Notes under the pieces: model-generated | Databases searched by the model: none | Seen by the model: the letters and a program-made list of their open reading frames with translations, nothing else | Told to the model about the DNA's origin: nothing | Assembly (NCBI GenBank): GCA_030512295.1 | Contig: JAULSR010000002.1 | Coordinates: forward strand, 2,108,001-2,172,000 | Source: Bombardia bombarda | Taxonomy: Eukaryota > Ascomycota > Sordariomycetes > Sordariales > Lasiosphaeriaceae | Length of the DNA: 64,000 bases | Reading direction: 5' to 3' | Position numbers and translations under genes: made by a program | Shown: positions 44,027 through 55,697 of the stretch, in pieces | Numbering within the stretch: the first letter of the stretch is position 1 | How the letters are laid out: the number at the start of each line of letters is the position of its first letter

Positions 44027-45811
44027 ATGGCTGGCTCCCTTGGTTCAGACGATGGCAATGTAAGCTGTTTCCATTTATCGTGTACTATTTCCTACTGGCG
44101 ATGCTTTGACCACAGTCAATTCTCTGGACAGCTCCAGCTCCACTCAAGGCCCAAGGCCCCAACCAACTCCGACAGCTTCAATGGCTAATTATCATGGACA
44201 ACACAGGCCGCCCAAGAGTCGAGCAGCCTTGCACAAGAGGTAGGCTTCATCTGTCACTTACTATTACTGGCTCACTCGCTAACCTCGACCCCCAGCTCGA
44301 TGACCACCTCCTCGCCCCCGTCACACTCCGGTCCATCGAGGTTCACGGCGCCAAAAACACGAGACGGGGCCTGCTCGACAACCTCTTCCAGCCCATCATA
44401 GAGCAGGCAGCCTCCAGTCGCATCACATTCGGCGATCTCCTGCGCCAGCTCAACACCGCCAACGAGAAGCTGGGACGTTTCGACATCTTCAGAGAAGACA
44501 GCTTCCGCGTCTTCATCTCCGACTCCCAGCAACAACAACCACAAGCCCCCCTTCCTCCACCTCCCTCCTCGACGTCCCCCCAACCGACCTCGACATCTCC
44601 ATCCGCGTCCGCGAAAAATCCCGCCTCCAGCTCTCCGCCGGCACCGACATCGGCAACGCCGAAGGCTCCGCCTACACCAACGCCGTCCTGCGCAACATCT
44701 TCGGCGGCGCCGAGTCCCTCTCGGTCAACGCCAGTACCGGCACGCGCACCCGCTCCGCCTACAACGCCGTCTTCTCCTCGCCCCTCCTCAACAACCCCGA
44801 CCTGCGCCTCTCCCTCGAGGGCCTGCGCTCGTCCGCCCAAAAACCATGGGCCTCGCACGACGAGCACCTCACCGGCGGCACCCTGCGCCTCGCCTGGCTC
44901 GCCCCCAACACCGCCGACACCCACGCGCTGACCTACACCTCGGTCTGGCGCCAGCTCACAAACCTCACCCCCACCGCCTCCCCCACCGTCCGCGCCGACG
45001 CCGGCGACTCCCTCAAGTCCGCCCTCACCCACACCTACACCCGCGACCGCCGCAACACCTCCCCCTCACCAACCCCCACCCCATGCTCGCCCAGACCGGC
45101 TACCTCCTGCGCCTCGTCTCCGAGCTCGCTGGCTGGGGCCCCCTCAAAGGCGACGTCTCCTTCCTCAAGTCCGAGCTTGAGCTCTCCGGCGCTGTGCCGC
45201 TGCTCGCCTCCCCGACCACCGGCGAGCCGTCGGGCATCTCCCTCGGCGCCGGCTTCCGCATGGGGGTGCTCTACCCCTTACCTCTCGGCTACAGCCTCAC
45301 CTCCAACACGGCAGCGCCCAGCCGCATCAACGACCGCTTCCTGCTCGGCGGCCCCACCGACGTGCGCGGCTTCAAGCAGGCCGGCCTCGGCCCCCACGAC
45401 GGCGCCGACGCCGTCGGCGGCGACGTCTTTGCGGCCGGCGGTGTGAGTCTGCTCGTGCCCCTGCCGCGTCTCGGCAGGGAGTCGCCGCTGCGGATCCAGT
45501 TCTTTGCGAATGGCGGACGGCTGGTGGCGGTGAAGAATAAGGGGAAGGGCAGGGAGGTTCTCAGTGGTGGCGGGGTGGGGAGTGAAGGGAGAGGGTTGGT
45601 GCTGGATTCGAGGGCGGCGTTTAATGGGGTCAAGGCGGCGGTGGGCGAGCTGGTGGGGGATGGGCTGCCGAGCGTGGCGGCGGGGGTGGGGCTGGTGTAT
45701 GCGCATCCGCAGGCGCGGTTTGAGCTGAATGCGAGCTTGCCGGTGGTGCAGAGGAGGGGGGAGGAGGCGAGGAAGGGGCTGCAGGTTGGGGTGGGGATTA
45801 GTTTTTTGTAG
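44027..45811 (+). CDS. SAM50: Sam50/Tob55 outer membrane beta-barrel assembly protein, frame apparently broken twice
   Basis: Exons 44027-44059, 44207-44239 and 44296-45811. Early exons code for MAGSLGSDDGN and AAQESSSLAQE, joined in phase to LDDHLLAPVTLRSIEVHGAKNTRRGLLD, the POTRA-like domain. The Omp85 barrel follows: DLDISIRVREKSRLQLSAG, YTRDRRN, LAQTGYLLRLVSELAGWGP, then RINDRFLLGGPTDVRGFKQ (the conserved VRGF/Y motif) and the final strand ending GVGISFL. The frame changes at about 44546-44551 and 45061-45065; one additional C in each C-run would restore it. SAM50 inserts barrel proteins into the mitochondrial outer membrane and is essential in fungi, so base-calling error is more likely than true loss, unless a second copy exists. 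Confidence 0.82.
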
Positions 45812-48800
45812 GGGGGAAGATGAGAGCTGGGGGAGGGTTTGGGGAGGCTGAATGATGGATGGGGGTTGGTTGTTGGTGTGTAACCAGGGTTGATACCTTA
45901 CTTGACTTGTAAGGCAGGGTACGGATGTGTGCCGTGGTCCCATCATAGAGAACATACCTACCCAGAGAAGGTGGTGGTAACGGTAGAAACATGCGATACA
46001 TACATATTTATAGCTACAGACGATATTGTAAGATTAGAGGGTGGTTCGCAAAGAATATAAAGAGATGCAAGTTACAGAAGATTAAACAGTCGGCTATAAC
46101 CCACCAGAGAGATACCGGTAGTCTACCAGCTTGTAGAATCAAAGAGCTCATTCTGTAAATCCCATCCCCTGTCATTATATCATGGTTAGGCAGTATTCAT
46201 GTCCACCTTCGTTAATCTAGTTTGTCACTTGCCGTCTTTGGAAAAAGTCGTCCGTACCTATGTAAGGTGCATGGATAGGTCAAGCTCCCCCAACTCTCGG
46301 GAGCCAGCCGTCCGCACATATAATACGCTTGCTTGACTTCAGTATACTGTATCGAGTGAGAAGCAGAATATCTACAGTTTGTATATTACCGTGATTCTGA
46401 AATGATATGTACCTTTATTTCCAATTTGTCTCGACAGTCAATCTATGCCCCTTCTTCGTATTGAAAACATACTCTGACCCCTTTGAACTATCTCTACCCC
46501 CTAATAGGACTCGAGTTTCTGAGAGCACCTATATATCTTTCATAAAAAGCTTTGTCAAACTTCTGCTTCCTTCGAATTATGTTCAGTTCCAGTTTGGATG
46601 GTACCGAATATGTAATTCTGAGATTAGCTAGTCTCTGACTTTCGGGTTATTCTCTTCTCTTACACAGATATAAAGATGCTATCATCCGCTTCGCTAGTTG
46701 TGCGAGCCCTGCTACGTAATTTCCTCAAGGGGCTCATTCCTCGGCAACATGGGATTCAATATGTCGCATTTATATGCGCCGAGTTCAATGTTCGTTTTTC
46801 AACAAACCGGATACTCCGTTCCGTTTTATCAGTCATGTATCTCAAGGGTGGCTACCTTAGGCAAGGTGCCTCGAGAGCGCAGATACCTGGGTATTCAACA
46901 ATTGCAACTGGACAAACGACAGTTTTCAAACCTGTCGCCGCTATGTGACAGATACACACCCAATGACCCAGTTACTTATTGGAAACCACAATCACACAAT
47001 AGCTTTATGCCTACCTATCCTATTTTCTTGTATTTCAGTGTCTATGTGGCTCAGAGTTAATAGTATCTACACATATGGCTCTTCGTTGTCAGGTTGATGG
47101 CAACTGAGGCGAACGAGCTGATAGCCTGAGAAATGATATCGACGTTGTACGTCTCCAGATTTGAGAAACCGAGAATGATGATGTTTGATAACAAAACATC
47201 AAAAATAGTCCCGAAAAAATTCTCATCATTGAAGCCTCGTTGGCTAATTCAGTCTTTCTCTCCTTACCTTGCTGCTCAAATTCACTTAGGTCGATACCAT
47301 CATAGCAGCTCAACTTGAAGCAAACAACAACGTCTAGTGAAACCCAAGAGAAATACCCGCACTGTATATATGTACTAGTTGGATAACGCAGGTAGTAGCA
47401 CCTAAATCAGACTATCCTCGCTTAAGTGTAAGTAGCATTGCACACTAACACATGGCTAACTTATACGCAGGAACACTTAGCTAGTAAAATCGTGGTACGA
47501 TTCTGAATATTCAATTACCAACCTGTCGGAACCCGCCCATGTGGCATGCATGCGTAATGACAAAGGATTGATGGGATGGATTTGGTGCAAGTGTAGTGCA
47601 ATACTTATCCGTTGCCGACCAGTGCTACCAGACATGGGTATACCAGACCATGTGCCGCGATGCAACCAGCCTGGCAGCAGACCATGTCACCATGTGTGTG
47701 TACCTGTCTAACGGACGACACTTTGTCGCTGCTGGGACTAATCTAGCAGCAGATATATATGGATTGGAAGTTGCCATGCGATGTTGTCTTATCTACGGAA
47801 TACCATGTTGGCTTGTTTATTGTTTGGTTGTTCTTTGAGAAGTGCGAATGGAAGGATAGTAAGCTGAGTTGCCAAGCATTGATGATTACCATGATGACTT
47901 AGATACGAATATTATTTCAATGGACGTCGTGATAAAAACAGAGAATTACCAATAATGTTTTGCTAGATACTGCCGAATTGGCCCTTGTTATTCGTCAATC
48001 TGGCGGGCTGGTTGGTGGTTAGACGGTGTATCAGACGCATGAATGTGGCGAGTGTCCGTCCAGATTTGTGGAAGCGAGACTTATTTTGTATGCGAGCAAA
48101 ATACTGTACCTATGGATAAAAGATGTGACTATCCGTACCTTGAGGTACCTTACCTTAGTTGGATGACTATTCCGCTTCTAGGTAATAGACCGACCAAGAC
48201 TTTTGTAAGTAGGTAAAGTAGGTATGGAGGGTAGCTAGTGCATGTAAATATCTTGTGCAACCGCCGTCATTGATTGGTTGCACTGCAAGATAATGTCGAT
48301 TGCATAGGAATGGGGGATGACGTCTTATCACCGTCACGATCACAAGCTGCGAGGATGATGGACAACAAACGACAACAACAACCTGCTGCTCCTTTGGAGC
48401 AGAGCATTTTAACTTGTCTCGGGGGAAAAGGTCGTTCTTGTTCGTATTAGTATTCAAGGGAGAGACGCGAATTAAACTAGTGTACTAGCGAGTAGCGCAG
48501 CAGATCCGATCTGCCTACGGCGGGCGGGGTAGATGGACACGGGCGGACGGGGCAATCGCAGACATCAAGATGAACGGGGTGGGCTCGGTACCGGTTCCGT
48601 ATTCGTATTCGGGGACGAACAGCGTCGGGGTTGTTTTGGAGGCCGTGGGTTGATTCCATCACTATTGCAGTTACATACCCATATATTGTGGGTGTATTGT
48701 GCGTTGTGAGTGCGGGAAGGTGAGGGAATGATGGATTGTTTCACTGCATTTTGTGGCAGAGGTCATTCATTGCCTTTTTGCGAGGTGAAGGGCGGGAGGG

Positions 48801-50523
48801 TAGAGGTGGATAAGGTGTCAAGGAGGGCATGGGATAGGTAAGCGGGGTGAAAAGAGTGATTTGATCTTTGATGGTGGAAGCTGATAATAACGCGGAGACT
48901 TTTTGGGCACTTTATTGTGCTCGGTCAGATCCTGGACCAACTATACGGGCAAGTTCCAGTCCGAGTCGGTGATGATAGCGGAGGGCTAATGATAAGCTGA
49001 CAGGATTTCCTCTTTTTTTTTTTTTTTTTGTCCTGAGTGCGGTGCGGACTTTGCGCCCTGTAATAAGGTCAGTCTGGCCGCTCTGTCAGAGTCGCTTTGC
49101 AGCGATCTTGACATTTCTTCCTTCCAAGCAGCAAGTGGGGCGGGGGATCTTCTGCGATTCGGATGCGCGCTGCGGATTTTCGGACTGGTGTTGGACCCCG
49201 ACAAAAGATCAGGGCATGCGGGATGAGGCAGGCAGACAAGAAGACCCACGTGTGACCCCAGGTTGCATGGAGCCAGCGAGCCAGGCCCCCGGGCCCCTCC
49301 AGAACCCCAGGACAGGGCAGCAGCAACAGCAGCAGCAGCCTGCCAGGCTCCAGCACCCACTGGTCCAATGGCGGAGCGAGTTTCGGATGGCGTTTGATCC
49401 GACACGGGCTGACGGGACCTTTCCCAGCAAGATGGAGAATTGGAGATGGGCGAGCACTGAGTCGAAGTGAAAGGGGGATGAATCGTAGTGAGAAAAATGG
49501 GGCATACAGAAAGGGCTAGCAGCGATGCCAAGACAACGCTTGAACCAGCGGATTAGATTGACAGTGGACGTGCGACCCGGTCTCTGGGGGGCTGTGTTGG
49601 AACCTGGAGCTATTTATCGTAAGTAAATGCATGAATTGATTGACTGATCGAATCGGCTTGGATGCCTGGGGGTTGGGTTGTTCGGAGAAGGCACCTCATT
49701 GAACCGGCGGCTTGACTCGAACCAAGCGCTAAAGATTGTGTGATTGTACAAAACAATTGACAAGTGACAGCAAAATACTAAGAGTTTGTTTCAAATAGCG
49801 GGCTACGTTCAAGGTTGATCAGCCTCAGATCTCTCCGAGTTTGGAGGGTCGTAGAATGGAACAGAGAGCTTGAACAACAGAAGGAAGGCGCCGGGGTAGC
49901 GGGGCTGGCGGGGACCCGGTGGAATTCCGCCCCGAGAGCGCGGTACTGAATTGCCCACCGATCTGTACTGTGTAAGCTGCAACGTACATGCCGGTTTCGT
50001 TTTGTACTGTGCCGTTGCCCAGCGGGAACGTCAATCAATGGGTTGGGTTGGTCAATCGCCTCCTGATGATATCATGGAACACTCTGTAGTGACCGCACCC
50101 GGCGTTATTTACCAGTACCAGTTTGATCGCTTGTTTTTGTTTGTCTTGGGCGCGGGCAGACCAAGACAAGACAAGACAGAATCGCCCAACAAGGCAATTA
50201 CCCATTTAGATTCACTTGCTTGGGTATGTAATGATGCAAGTAGGTAGGTATCCAGTCTGCCTGCATCATGCACAGCACTTCCCTCAATCATCGTCCATCA
50301 TTATGGTAGGTATGGCCCGTGAGTCAGCTGTCGCTGCCAAACGGCTGTCAATGGGCTGCCATCCCAATTGCCAGCTTTTTTTTTTGACCCTTTTTGACGT
50401 CTGTCGTCCAGCAGTTTCCATCCGGTACCTAGCGGCACGCGCCATTTTGCATCGTGGGCGCGCTAGTGGCTCGGATACTTCTTAGAAGGCCCTGGGGCGT
50501 GGGCACCTTTAGGTCCCGCCTTG

Positions 50524-50555
50524 TAGGTAAGGTAGGTAGGTAAGGTAGGTAGGTA
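50524..50555. repeat. Tandem GTAGGTA/GGTAAG repeat
   Basis: An imperfect array of four-base GTAG/GTAA units (GTAGGTAAGGTAGGTAGGTA and on) 420 bases upstream of the ABC transporter start. Shorter copies of the same motif lie in other spacers of the window. Confidence 0.75.
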
Positions 50556-50921
50556 TGGGACGGAAATGGCATCGACTCCGACAGGGGGGGTACCCACCGC
50601 CCGCTCGGGCGATGCGAACAGTCCGTCTCTTCCAGGTTGTTTTATTACACCTGTTGTGGCCCCCCTGCCCCACGCTCCAGTCTAGCCCTCCTTTTTTCTC
50701 ACTATCTATGCCTTCTGGTAGCTCCTGCTCAACTTGACCTGAACACCGCATCTTCACACAGCTCACAGTTTCATTGCTGTGTGTGCGTGTCCTTCAAAAA
50801 GCCTTTTTTGCTACCAGACGCAGATTCCACCCCTCTCTTATTGGGACTCGCGTGCTGTTGTTGTTTTATACTCTCTTTTTTGTTTCTTTGTTGACCACCT
50901 CCACTACCACTTTTAATACCT

Positions 50922-50929
50922 TATATATA
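50922..50929 (+). promoter_or_regulatory. TATA-like element before the ABC transporter gene
   Basis: TATATATA, 50 bases before the start codon at 50979. The distance is short for a promoter element plus leader, so it may instead be part of the leader. Confidence 0.3.
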
Positions 50930-50978
50930 CACCATACACAGAAACCGCGAGGTCAGCAAACAAGCAGGAAAGCAGGAA

Positions 50979-53900
50979 ATGTCCTTAATGGGCAGTGGTT
51001 CCTTTGGGAATTACGATCGCACCGCGCACTCAGCAGGGAGTGGCATGCAGCCTCTCGCCAGGCACGCGACTCACGACGACATGGACGCCACCAATGCCCC
51101 ACCCGCCGGCGGCTCATCGCCGCCGCGGAGTGAAGACGTCAGCCGGACCCGGGCCACCTCCATCACCGAGGTTGGCGACAGCGAGTCCCCCCACCACGAA
51201 AAGATCACCAGGACCGAGAAGGGAAGCCATTCTGAGAGCTTCAGCGATGAGGCCGACGACGTTATCGAGGATAACCGCCGCAACTCCATGGTGCAGGCCC
51301 TGGCCCGCAAGTACACCAACCACTCTAACGCTCAAGGCGAGTCTGGCGGCGCAGACGCCTTCGCCATCGCCTCCTCGGACGAGAACTCGCCCCTGAACCC
51401 GAATAGCCCCAACTTCAGCGCCCGCACCTGGGCCAAGGCCGTCGTCGACATGATTTCCAAGGAGGGCGCCCAGTTCCGCACCACGGGCGTCTCTTTCCAG
51501 GATCTCAATGTCTTCGGCTTCGGCACTGCCACTGATTACCAGAAGGATGTCGTCAACATCTGGCTTGAGACCGTCGGCCTTGCCCGCAAGCTGTTTGGCG
51601 TTCACAAGAAGCGCCGCATCGACATCTTGCGCGACTTTGACGGCGTCGTTCGTAAGGGCGAGATGCTCGTTGTCCTGGGCCCTCCCGGCTCCGGATGCAG
51701 CACTTTCCTCAAGACCATTGCCGGCGACTACAACGGTATTTTCGTCGACGACAAGTCCTACTTCAACTACCAGGGCATGACTGCCAAGGAGATGCACAAC
51801 CACCACCGTGGCGAGGCCATCTACACCGCCGAGGTCGACGTGCATTTCCCCCAGCTCACTGTTGGTGACACTCTGACGTTTGCTGCCCGTGCCCGCGCCC
51901 CGCGCCATCTGCCCGACGGCATCTCCAAGACCGCCTTCTCCAACCACATGAGAGACGTCGTCATGGCCATGTACGGTATCGGACATACTCTCAACACCCG
52001 CGTGGGTAACGAGTATATCCGGGGGGTCAGTGGAGGCGAGAGAAAACGGGTGACGATTGCCGAAGCGTCGCTCTCGGGGGCCCCTCTTCAGTGCTGGGAT
52101 AACAGCACAAGAGGTTTGGACAGTGCTAACGCCCTCGAGTTCGTCAAGACCTTGCGGTTGCAGACTGAGCTGTTCGGAAATACCGCCTGTGTCTCCATCT
52201 ACCAGTCGTCTCAGAGCGCCTATGATCTCTTTGACAAGGCCGTTGTTCTGTACGAGGGTCGCCAGATCTTCTTCGGAAGAGCCGACCAGGCCAAGCAGTA
52301 CTTCATCAGCCTGGGCTTCGAATGCGCCCCTCGTGCGACGACTCCTGATTTCCTCACGTCCATGACCAGCCCCCTAGAGCGCATCGTTCGCCCCGGCTTT
52401 GAAGGCAAGGCACCCCGCACCCCCGACGAGTTCGCGACGGCGTGGAGGAACAGCGCCGAGTACAAGGCCCTGCGCGCCGAGATCGAAGAGTACAAGCAAG
52501 AACACCCCATCAACGGCCCCGACGCCGACGCTTTCCGCGCCTCCAAGCAAGCCCAGCAGGCCAAGGGCCAGCGCCTCAAGTCGCCCTTCACCCTCTCGTA
52601 CAAGCAGCAGATCGAGCTGTGCCTCTGGCGTGGCTGGAGGCGTCTGATAGGCGACCCCAGTTTGACGCTGGGTGCGCTCATCGGCAACTTCGCCATGTCT
52701 CTGATCATCGCCAGTGTCTTCTTCAACCTTCAACCAACCACGTCGAGCTTTTTCCAGCGTGGCGCTCTCCTGTTCTTCGCATGCCTTATGAACGCATTCG
52801 CAAGTGCCCTGGAGATCCTGACCCTGTATGCCCAACGTCCCATTGTCGAGAAGCACGACCGTTACGCCCTCTACCACCCATCTGCCGAAGCTGTCGCCTC
52901 TATGCTCTGCGATTTACCATACAAGATCATGAATTGTATCACGTTCAATCTCACGCTGTACTTCATGACGAACCTCCGTCGCGAGGCGGGCGCCTTCTTC
53001 TTCTTCCTGCTGATATCTTTTGTCACTGTCCTGGCCATGTCCATGATGTTCCGCACTATTGCCAGCTCCTCGCGAACCCTCTCGCAGGCCATGGTCCCCG
53101 CTGCACTCATCATTCTCATCTTGATCATCTTCACCGGCTTCGCTATCCCTGTCGACTACATGCTTAGCTGGTGCCGCTGGTTGAACTACCTCGACCCCCT
53201 CGCTTACGCTTTCGAGGCCCTGATGGTCAACGAGTTCACGAACCGCGACTTCCAGTGCACGGCCTATGTGCCCAGCGCCGCCTTCGGATACAACAACATT
53301 GCACCTGAGAATCACGTCTGCTCTTCTGTCGGCTCAGTTCCTGGCTCAGACTTCGTCAATGGCGATGCTTACATCATGTCGAGCTTCACCTACAATGTTG
53401 CTAACAAGTGGCGCGACTTCGGCATCATTATCGCCTTCACCGTCTTCCTTTTGGCCTGCTACATGTTTGCTGCTGAGAACGTCTCGGCCAAGAAGAGCAA
53501 GGGTGAAGTTCTCGTCTTCCGTCGTGGCCACAAGCCCGCCTCGTTCAAGGAGAACAAGGGAGATGCCGAGTCTGGTGGTAGGGCCATTGTTGGACCTGCC
53601 GCTAAGGTCGAGGCTGACGGCAACGCGTCTGACGGCTCCGGTATGCTCCAGAGACAGACCAGCGTCTTCCACTGGAACAATGTCAACTACGAGGTCAAGA
53701 TCAAGAGCGAGGTCCGCCAAATTCTGGACAACGTCGATGGCTGGGTCAAGCCCGGTACGCTCACGGCTCTGATGGGTGTGTCTGGTGCCGGAAAAACAAC
53801 TCTTCTCGACTGTCTTGCCGACCGAACTTCCATGGGTGTTATCACTGGCGAGATGCTTGTTGATGGCCACCCCAGAGACACCTCCTTCCAGCGCAAGACG

Positions 53901-55697
53901 GGCTATGTCCAACAGCAGGATCTCCATCTCGAGACGACCACTGTCCGCGAGGCTCTCAACTTCAGTGCTCTCCTCCGTCAACCCGCCCACGTTTCCCGCG
54001 CCGAGAAGCTCGCCTACGTCGACGAGGTCATTAGGCTGCTGGATATGGAAGAATACGCTGATGCTATCATTGGTGTCCCCGGTGAGGGCCTGAACGTCGA
54101 GCAGCGCAAGCGCCTGACCATCGGTGTCGAACTTGCGGCCAAGCCCCCTCTTCTCCTCTTCGTCGACGAGCCGACTTCCGGACTCGACAGCCAGACCTCG
54201 TGGGCCATCCTGGATCTTCTCGAGAAGCTCACCAAGAGCGGCCAAGCCATCCTGTGCACCATCCACCAGCCCTCCGCCATGCTCTTCCAGCGCTTCGATA
54301 GGCTGCTCTTCCTCCAGAAGGGCGGCAAGACGGTCTACTTTGGCGACATCGGCGAGAACTCCACCACCATGACATCCTACTTTGAGCGCAATGCCGGCGT
54401 CAAGTGCCCGCCCGAGGCGAACCCCGCCGAGTGGATGCTCGAGGTCATTGGCGCCGCCCCCGGAACTTCTTCTGACGTCGACTGGAGCTCCGCGTGGCGC
54501 GAGAGCCCCGAGTACGAGGCCGTCCAGGCCGAGCTGCAGCGCCTCAAGGCCAACCCCAAGGCTGTCAACCCCCTCGACGACGCGGGCAGCTACCGCGAGT
54601 TCGCTGCGCCCTTCTCTGTCCAGATGCGTGAGGTGCTCGTCCGTGTCTTCCAGCAGTACTGGCGCACGCCCTCGTACATCTACTCCAAGATGATGCTCTG
54701 CGTCCTCGTCGCCCTGCTCATCGGATTCGTCTTCTTCCGGGCCCCCAACACGATCCAGGGCCTGCAGAACCAGATGTTCGCCATCTTCAACCTCTTGACC
54801 GTCTTTGGCCAGCTCGTGCAGCAGACCATGCCCTACTTCGTCATCCAGCGCTCGCTGTACGAGGTGCGCGAGCGCCCGTCCAAGGTCTACGGGTGGAAGG
54901 TCTTCATGCTCTCGCAGATCATCGTCGAGCTGCCGTGGAACACGCTGATGGGCGCGCTCATGTTCTTCTGCTGGTACTACCCCGTCGGGCTGTACAACAA
55001 CGCCGAGGCGGCGGGCCAGGTCACCGAGCGCGGCGGCCTCATGTTTTTGTTACTTGTCGCCTTCATGCTGTTCACCTCCACCTTCACCGACATGATGATT
55101 GCGGGCTTCGAGACGGCCGAGGCGGGCGGCAACATCGCCAACCTGCTGTTCTCGCTGTGTCTGATCTTTTGCGGTGTGCTCGCCAGTCCCGACACCATGC
55201 CGCGCTTCTGGATCTTCATGTACTACCTCAGCCCGTTTACGTATCTGGTGAGTGGGATGCTGTCGACGGGTGTGGCGAACACCGAGGTGCAGTGTGCGCA
55301 GAACGAGCTGCTGCACTTTGCGCCGGTCAATGGCACGACGTGCAAGGAGTACATGGCGACGTATATCAGTGCCGCGGGCGGGTATCTGGAGGACGAGATG
55401 AGCAGGACTATGTGCTCGTATTGCCCGATTGAGGACACGAATGTGTTCTTGGCGGGCGTGGGGAGCAATTATGCTGATAGGTGGCGCAATTTTGGGTATG
55501 TGTTTTTTTTTTTTTTTTTTTTTTCCCCACTCCGTTTCTACCTACTGATATAGGAGTTCACCTGCTAACGTTTGTGATTGTGTAGCATCATGTTTGCATT
55601 CATTATCTTCAACATCTTTGGCGCTCTGGGCATCTACTGGCTCGTGCGTGTCCCCAAGAACAAGCTTGGAAAGACGACCAAGGCGAAGAAGGCCTAA
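50979..55697 (+). CDS. PDR-type ABC-G full transporter (CDR/ATR drug efflux pump)
   Basis: Exons 50979-55495 and 55586-55697 give 1542 residues in the order NBD-TMD-NBD-TMD, the length and layout of fungal pleiotropic drug resistance pumps. NBD1 has the fungal variant Walker A GPPGSGCSTFLK, signature VSGGERKRV and a degenerate Walker B (CWDNSTRGLDSA). NBD2 has the normal Walker A GVSGAGKTTLLD, the degenerate signature LNVEQRKRLTIGVEL and Walker B LLLFVDEPTSGLDS. This asymmetry is the family norm. Each TMD has six helices; the last extracellular loop is Cys-rich with an N-glycosylation site. The protein ends KNKLGKTTKAKKA. It acts in the plasma membrane, exporting toxic lipophilic compounds. 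The intron contains a T-run of about 20 bases. Substrates are unknown. Confidence 0.96.

Larger units (their letters stand above)
45812..50978. other. Gene-free region of 5.2 kb upstream of the PDR transporter
   Basis: No coding gene could be supported. Local frames reach about 180 codons but lack motifs, and the part from about 45.9 to 48.2 kb is relatively AT-rich. The right half contains several GTAGGTA-type elements (48206, 50241, 50524-50555), a T-run at 49012-49029 and a long C/T-rich stretch just before the ABC transporter. It could hold a long regulated promoter or noncoding transcripts. Confidence 0.5.

Noticed and set aside
45900..48200. Repeat-induced point mutation (RIP) or a decayed transposon in the AT-richer stretch
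   Set aside because: No repeated copy, transposase-like frame or terminal repeat was seen, and base composition alone does not prove RIP.
48986..49531. Minus-strand 181-codon frame
   Set aside because: Its end is a Lys run from a T-run and the rest is overlapped by equally long frames on the other strand; no motif found.
49690..49730. T-arm-like sequence (GGTTCGAGTC on the minus strand) suggesting a tRNA
   Set aside because: The bases around it do not form an acceptor stem or D-arm at the right spacing.
51114..51986. Long antisense frame opposite the ABC transporter
   Set aside because: It is a shadow of the strong third-position GC bias of the real gene.
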